64,000 nt of DNA from Bifidobacterium miconis (GTDB taxonomy: Bacteria; Actinomycetota; Actinomycetes; Actinomycetales; Bifidobacteriaceae): positions 1 to 64,000 of the forward strand of contig NZ_JAHBBH010000007.1 in assembly GCF_019331735.1 (NCBI RefSeq), written 5' to 3'. Shown in pieces: positions 63,578 to 64,000 of the stretch. The notes below the pieces were generated by a model. That model was given only the letters and a program-made list of their open reading frames with translations. It was not told the DNA's origin and did not search any database. Made by a program: the position numbers and the translations under genes. Within the stretch, counting starts at the first letter, position 1. Each line of letters starts with the position of its first letter.

Positions 63578-64000
63578 ATGACCACGAACGAATCCACCAG
63601 CGAGCCCACGCTCGACGAGCTCGTCGGCACCGCGACGAACACCGCCCTACTGCCCGAGCCGGACGCCCACGCCTACGACGCGATCGCCACCGGCGAGGCC
63701 GACCCGCTCATCCTCGGCGGGCACAAGTTCACGAGCCGCTTCATTCTCGGCTCGGGCCGCTACGATCTCAACCTCATCAAAGCCACGATCGAGAACGCGG
63801 GCACGCAGATCGTCACGATGGCGCTGCGCCGCTGCCGCACCACCGAAAACAACCTGCTCGACTACATTCCCAAGGGCATCACGATGCTGCCGAACACGTC
63901 GGGCGCGCGCAACGCGGAGGAGGCGGTGCGCATCGCGCGGCTCGCTCGCGAGGTGTGCGAGACCGATTTCGTAAAGGTCGAGATCGAGCACGAGACGAAG
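63578..64000 (+). CDS. thiG: Thiazole synthase ThiG, N-terminal part (partial)
   Basis: The first 141 residues of ThiG; the gene runs off the window. After a ~45-residue lead the barrel starts at [44 protein letters not shown], followed by [34 protein letters not shown], and by the TDFVKVEI strand. ThiG condenses deoxyxylulose phosphate, dehydroglycine or iminoglycine and ThiS-thiocarboxylate. The start follows AAAGGAGTAACC. The N-terminal lead is longer than usual. Confidence 0.95.
   Translation, partial: MTTNESTSEPTLDELVGTATNTALLPEPDAHAYDAIATGEADPLILGGHKFTSRFILGSGRYDLNLIKATIENAGTQIVTMALRRCRTTENNLLDYIPKGITMLPNTSGARNAEEAVRIARLAREVCETDFVKVEIEHETK

Overview
The window looks like chromosomal DNA of a Bifidobacterium. 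The evidence is high GC, an actinobacterial dnaK-grpE-dnaJ-hspR heat-shock operon with an HspR box, a giant secreted amylopullulanase of the ApuB type, a GH127 beta-L-arabinofuranosidase, and many sugar ABC systems with LacI regulators. The species cannot be fixed from the sequence alone. There are no rRNA or tRNA genes, phage genes, transposases or CRISPR arrays. Most genes lie on the minus strand. Three near-perfect ParB-binding parS sequences (two near the left edge, one near 54.2 kb) suggest the window lies in the origin-side part of the chromosome.

Layout. 0-9 kb: an arabinose-polymer locus with an unrecognised partial protein, a lipoprotein sugar-binding protein, a GPH symporter, a GH127 arabinofuranosidase and a divergent LacI regulator. 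9-13.4 kb: a DUF4143-type ATPase behind AT-rich palindromes, a UbiB/ABC1 kinase with a phasin-like partner, and a HAD phosphatase. 13.7-18.4 kb: the dnaK-grpE-dnaJ-hspR operon, closed by a clear terminator. 18.6-39.8 kb: an alpha-glucan island with secreted amylopullulanase, MalR-like LacI regulator, a TraX-like membrane protein, a HAD phosphatase, cytoplasmic type I pullulanase, MalEFG-type ABC importer, GH13 alpha-glucosidase and a 4-alpha-glucanotransferase. Similar palindromic boxes (TGCAWACGTTGGCA-like) upstream of several of these genes suggest one regulon.

40-46.4 kb: a branched-chain amino acid ABC importer whose LivH permease carries an N-terminal extracytoplasmic domain. 47-50.7 kb: a lone ABC exporter half-transporter divergent from a two-component system. 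50.8-55.4 kb: paired fluoride channels with long tails, purA, and an ApbE flavin transferase. 55.7-60.4 kb: a MarR regulator with a heterodimeric ABC multidrug exporter. 60.8-61.2 kb: a compact unit with a second HspR-type box, a 52-residue Cys/His mini-protein and a terminator. 61.5-64 kb: an aldo/keto reductase divergent from a TPP riboswitch leading into thiS and thiG (cut by the window end).

The most unusual property is in the intergenic DNA. It holds several different families of dispersed hairpins in which loops and flanks are conserved while the stems differ but stay complementary, plus two clusters of a GTGGGCATAGACGG repeat inside the alpha-glucan island.
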